NCBI RefSeq assembly: GCF_003951315.1
Contig: NZ_QLJH01000002.1
Location: 62,001 to 126,000, forward strand
Reading direction: 5' to 3'
DNA from: Sphingomonas sp. S-NIH.Pt15_0812
Lineage (GTDB): Bacteria; Pseudomonadota; Alphaproteobacteria; Sphingomonadales; Sphingomonadaceae
DNA length: 64,000 nucleotides
Every line of letters starts with the position of its first letter. The first letter of the stretch is position 1. The notes below the pieces were generated by a model. That model did not search any database. It saw only the letters and a program-made list of their open reading frames with translations, and had not been told where the DNA came from. Positions 62,175-64,000 of this stretch are shown piece by piece. The position numbers and the translations under genes were made by a program.

Positions 62175-62825
62175 TCAGGCTGCGGCGAATTGCTCGCGCA
62201 GGTCGGTCAGCGTCGCGGCGATATGCTGGGCCAGCATCGCCTCCAGCCCCGCCGCGTCGCGCGCCAGCCACAGATCGAGCAGCGCGCGATGCTCCTGATG
62301 CGCGCGCGACTCCCGCCCGGCGGGCTGGAGATGGGCGATGACATAGCGTTCCGCGAGGATCGACAGCCGCTCGATCATCTGCGTGGTCAACGGACGATTG
62401 GCCGGCCTCACCATCGCGATGTGGAAGTCGCGGTTGCGCACCGCCATCTCGCCCAGGTCCGATCCGAAGGCGCGATCCAACCGGTCGAACGCCGCCTCCG
62501 CCTCGGCCTGCGCCGGAGCATCGGCGACCAGCGCGGCATGGGCGGCCGCGGCGGGTTCGATGGCCAGACGCATCGCATAGATTTCGTCCGCTTGCTCGGC
62601 GGACATGGGCTGGATGAAATAGCCGCGATTGGCCTGGCTGACGAGCAGGCCCTCCTGCTCCAGCCGGCCCAGCGCCTCGCGCAGCGGAATCTTGCTGACG
62701 CCGAGCTGGGCCGCCAGCGCATCCTGCCGGATCGGCAGGTTCGTCGCCAACCGCCCGGTCACGATCTGCTCCCGGACGATCTCGAACACCCGCTCGGACA
62801 GGGTGCGGACGACGATACTGGACAT
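62175..62825 (-). CDS. GntR-family regulator, FadR/FCD type
   Basis: A 216-residue regulator. The N-terminal winged helix (residues about 5-70) has TLSERVFEIVREQIVTGRL and VSKIPLREALGRLEQEGLLV, typical of GntR. The C-terminal helical FCD ligand domain (about 85-205) has the metal-binding pattern with acid and His residues: RNRDFHIAMVRPAN and ERYVIAHLQPA, then HQEHRALLDLW. The start MSSIVVRTLS at 62825 fits the family; the longer frame does not. Its stop lies 5 bases from the convergent MBL stop. A palindrome upstream resembles GntR operators. Confidence 0.88.
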   Translation of the reverse strand: MSSIVVRTLSERVFEIVREQIVTGRLATNLPIRQDALAAQLGVSKIPLREALGRLEQEGLLVSQANRGYFIQPMSAEQADEIYAMRLAIEPAAAAHAALVADAPAQAEAEAAFDRLDRAFGSDLGEMAVRNRDFHIAMVRPANRPLTTQMIERLSILAERYVIAHLQPAGRESRAHQEHRALLDLWLARDAAGLEAMLAQHIAATLTDLREQFAAA

Positions 62826-62960
62826 GAAAAGGCTACTCCGATGACGATAAGGGCGTCGGGCTGGCCAAGGCCATCCCGCGACACGTCGCGGCGGAACCTT
62901 TTCAGAATGATGCCTCGCAATCAATCGCATTATCAGATTTTTGGTAGCGATAGCATCGAC

Positions 62961-62976
62961 TTACCGTATACGATAA
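62961..62976. promoter_or_regulatory. Palindromic operator candidate upstream of gntR
   Basis: TTAcCGTATACGaTAA is a 16-base palindrome with one internal mismatched pair. GTATAC-centred sites with flanking T and A are common for FCD-type GntR regulators. It lies about 136-151 bases upstream of the gntR start and just beyond the OMP terminator, so gntR autoregulation is the natural guess. Confidence 0.45.
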
Positions 62977-62981
62977 AAGTA

Positions 62982-63007
62982 GCGGGGCGGCTGTTCGACC
63001 GCCCCGC
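62982..63007 (-). terminator. Intrinsic terminator for the outer-membrane protein gene
   Basis: GCGGGGCGG (62982-62990) and CCGCCCCGC (62999-63007) form a 9-base perfect stem with an 8-base loop. Read on the minus strand, the hairpin is followed by ACTTTTATC, a T-run. It lies 22 bases after the stop of the OMP gene at 63030. Confidence 0.75.
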
Positions 63008-63029
63008 CCCCCCTCATCCGAGCCTCAGA

Positions 63030-63683
63030 TCAGAAGCGGAAGCCGTAGCTCGCGACGACCTGATGGCGGTCGGTGTCCACGTCGAACGCGCCGCTGGTGC
63101 CGCCGTCCGAATAGTTGACCCGGCCGCTGCCATAGTTCGAATAGCGATACTCGATCTTGGCATAGCTGTTGCTGCTCAGCGCATGCTCGGCACCCGCGCC
63201 CACGCGCCAGCCGTCCAGCTTGAAGCTGGTGTCGGTCGAGGTGTTGGTGTTGCCCGCCAGCACGTTCAGCTTGGCATTGGTGTAACCGCCCTTGACGTAG
63301 AGCAACGTCGTCGGGCTGGCGAGGATACCGGCGCGGACACCGGCATAGAGGTCACGACCCGCCTTCACCCGGCCATAGCCGAAATCCTGGGTATAGTCGT
63401 AGCGGTCGCTCTTCGCGGTCGAGCCGGTGATCTCGCCCTCGGCGCCCAGCACCACGCCGCCTGCGGTCGCGATGTCGTAGCCGATGCCACCGCCATAGAC
63501 GAGGCCGTCGATGTTGCGGTGCGACTCGCCGGTGCCCTGCGCGTTGCTGCCGGCGGCGACGTGATCCCAACCCAGCGTCGCTTCGACGCGCGGACCGGTG
63601 AAGGTCGGATTGACCTCCTGAGCGAACGCCGGGGCAGCCACGAGAACACAGGCGACACTCGCCACGGCAAGACGCTTACGCAT
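63030..63683 (-). CDS. Outer-membrane beta-barrel protein
   Basis: A 217-residue protein with a signal peptide (MRKRLAVASVACVLVAAPAFAQ, cut after AFA) and an eight-strand type barrel of the OmpA-like/OMP_b-brl family. Alternating strands such as GPRVEATLGWDHVA, YGGGIGYDIA, LYAGVRAGILASPTTLLYVKGGYTNA, WRVGAGAEHAL and YAKIEYRYSNYG are seen, and the chain ends HQVVASYGFRF, with the terminal aromatic residue used for barrel assembly. GGAG lies 7 bases before the ATG. It likely serves as a surface or pore protein; an intrinsic terminator follows. Confidence 0.9.
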   Translation of the reverse strand: MRKRLAVASVACVLVAAPAFAQEVNPTFTGPRVEATLGWDHVAAGSNAQGTGESHRNIDGLVYGGGIGYDIATAGGVVLGAEGEITGSTAKSDRYDYTQDFGYGRVKAGRDLYAGVRAGILASPTTLLYVKGGYTNAKLNVLAGNTNTSTDTSFKLDGWRVGAGAEHALSSNSYAKIEYRYSNYGSGRVNYSDGGTSGAFDVDTDRHQVVASYGFRF

Positions 63684-64000
63684 AATAGAACTCCATATAC
63701 TTCGAGACCCGCTGTCGGGCTCGCCAGGCTCAATGACCGAAAAGCCAAGTCGCTGCATGAACCTCAGATAAACGTTTTAAAGTGTTGCACCGACGCAACA
63801 GAATTTGCGATGGTCCCATGAGCTTTACGATGGCTGAATATTTTCAGGCAGAATTATGGCGAACATTCGACATCGCGGTCGATCAAGCGACATCGGCCTC
63901 GCCGCGCATCCCGTAACTGGGTGTCGAAATTTTCATGCCGACGTCATCTTGCGGCGCCGACCGACGATGAACGAAAACGGCCGGCGTCACGGGGACGCCG
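63684..64000. other. Intergenic region at the right edge, about 317 bases
   Basis: No gene is supported. The left half upstream of the OMP gene should contain its promoter, but no convincing -35/-10 pair is visible. It contains a perfect inverted repeat TGTTGC-N6-GCAACA (63783-63800), a possible operator about 100 bases before the OMP start. The last 100 bases show nothing notable. Confidence 0.45.

Overview
This window looks like chromosomal DNA of a GC-rich alphaproteobacterium of the order Sphingomonadales, most likely Sphingomonas or a close relative. Three things point there: the order dusB-ntrB-ntrC-ntrY-ntrX-hfq-hflX; the fused ispDF gene; and a tandem-domain Hfq with a PEPxxWA-type sorting tail nearby. 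No rRNA, tRNA, CRISPR array, insertion sequence, integrase or phage gene was found. Most of the window is dense core genome, with many 1-4 base start/stop overlaps of the ATGA or TGATG type.

Layout. 1-2.6 kb: gatCA on the minus strand, divergent from a DUF3089 hydrolase and ruvX. 2.4-6.2 kb: an envelope-type cluster (GT4 glycosyltransferase, DUF2334 deacetylase, polytopic membrane protein, DUF2141 protein). 6.2-10.1 kb: a DUF697-like protein, a quinone oxidoreductase, an atypical histidine kinase and an Lrp-type regulator with a palindromic operator candidate. 10.1-15.2 kb: DUF952, gyrA, a small exported protein, an SDR protein and yaaA. 15.4-21 kb: a TPR protein, an acidic protein, a Bcr/CflA-type exporter, a 2-oxoglutarate oxygenase, an MBL-fold lipoprotein and CsbD. 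21.2-29.4 kb: an M20 amidohydrolase, a HerA-like ATPase, the protease set hflK-hflC-degP, mrp and a CoA-binding protein. 29.4-32 kb is the most accessory stretch: three small exported cysteine-containing proteins, two tiny cytoplasmic proteins, a gene-poor AT-richer gap with a long inverted repeat, and a PEP-CTERM gene split by what looks like a one-base deletion.

32-41 kb: hflX, a double-domain hfq, the complete ntrBC/ntrYX nitrogen two-component set and dusB. 41-50.9 kb: ispDF, cinA, coq10-like, lipA, rarA, trmH, rmuC, def, DUF1465 and two DUF465 genes, plus a second long inverted repeat. 51-56.3 kb: a PilZ protein, dksA, a host-attachment-family protein, serS, surE and an NlpD-like factor. 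56.3-63.7 kb: three transporters (two MFS, one ArsB/SLC13-like), a MarR regulator, an MBL lactonase-like enzyme, a GntR/FCD regulator and an outer-membrane barrel protein.

How the genes fit together: HflK/HflC, HflX, DegP and Hfq form a proteostasis and RNA-control set; NtrBC and NtrXY sense nitrogen and redox state; DksA, RarA, RmuC, RuvX and gyrase serve transcription and replication stress; SurE plus the NlpD-like LytM factor and the DUF1465 protein point to stationary-phase, cell-wall and cell-cycle roles. The best candidates for new biology are the tandem Hfq, the kinase with an eroded ATP site, the small glycosyltransferase cluster and the two inverted-repeat elements. All functions are read from sequence motifs by eye; no database search was run.
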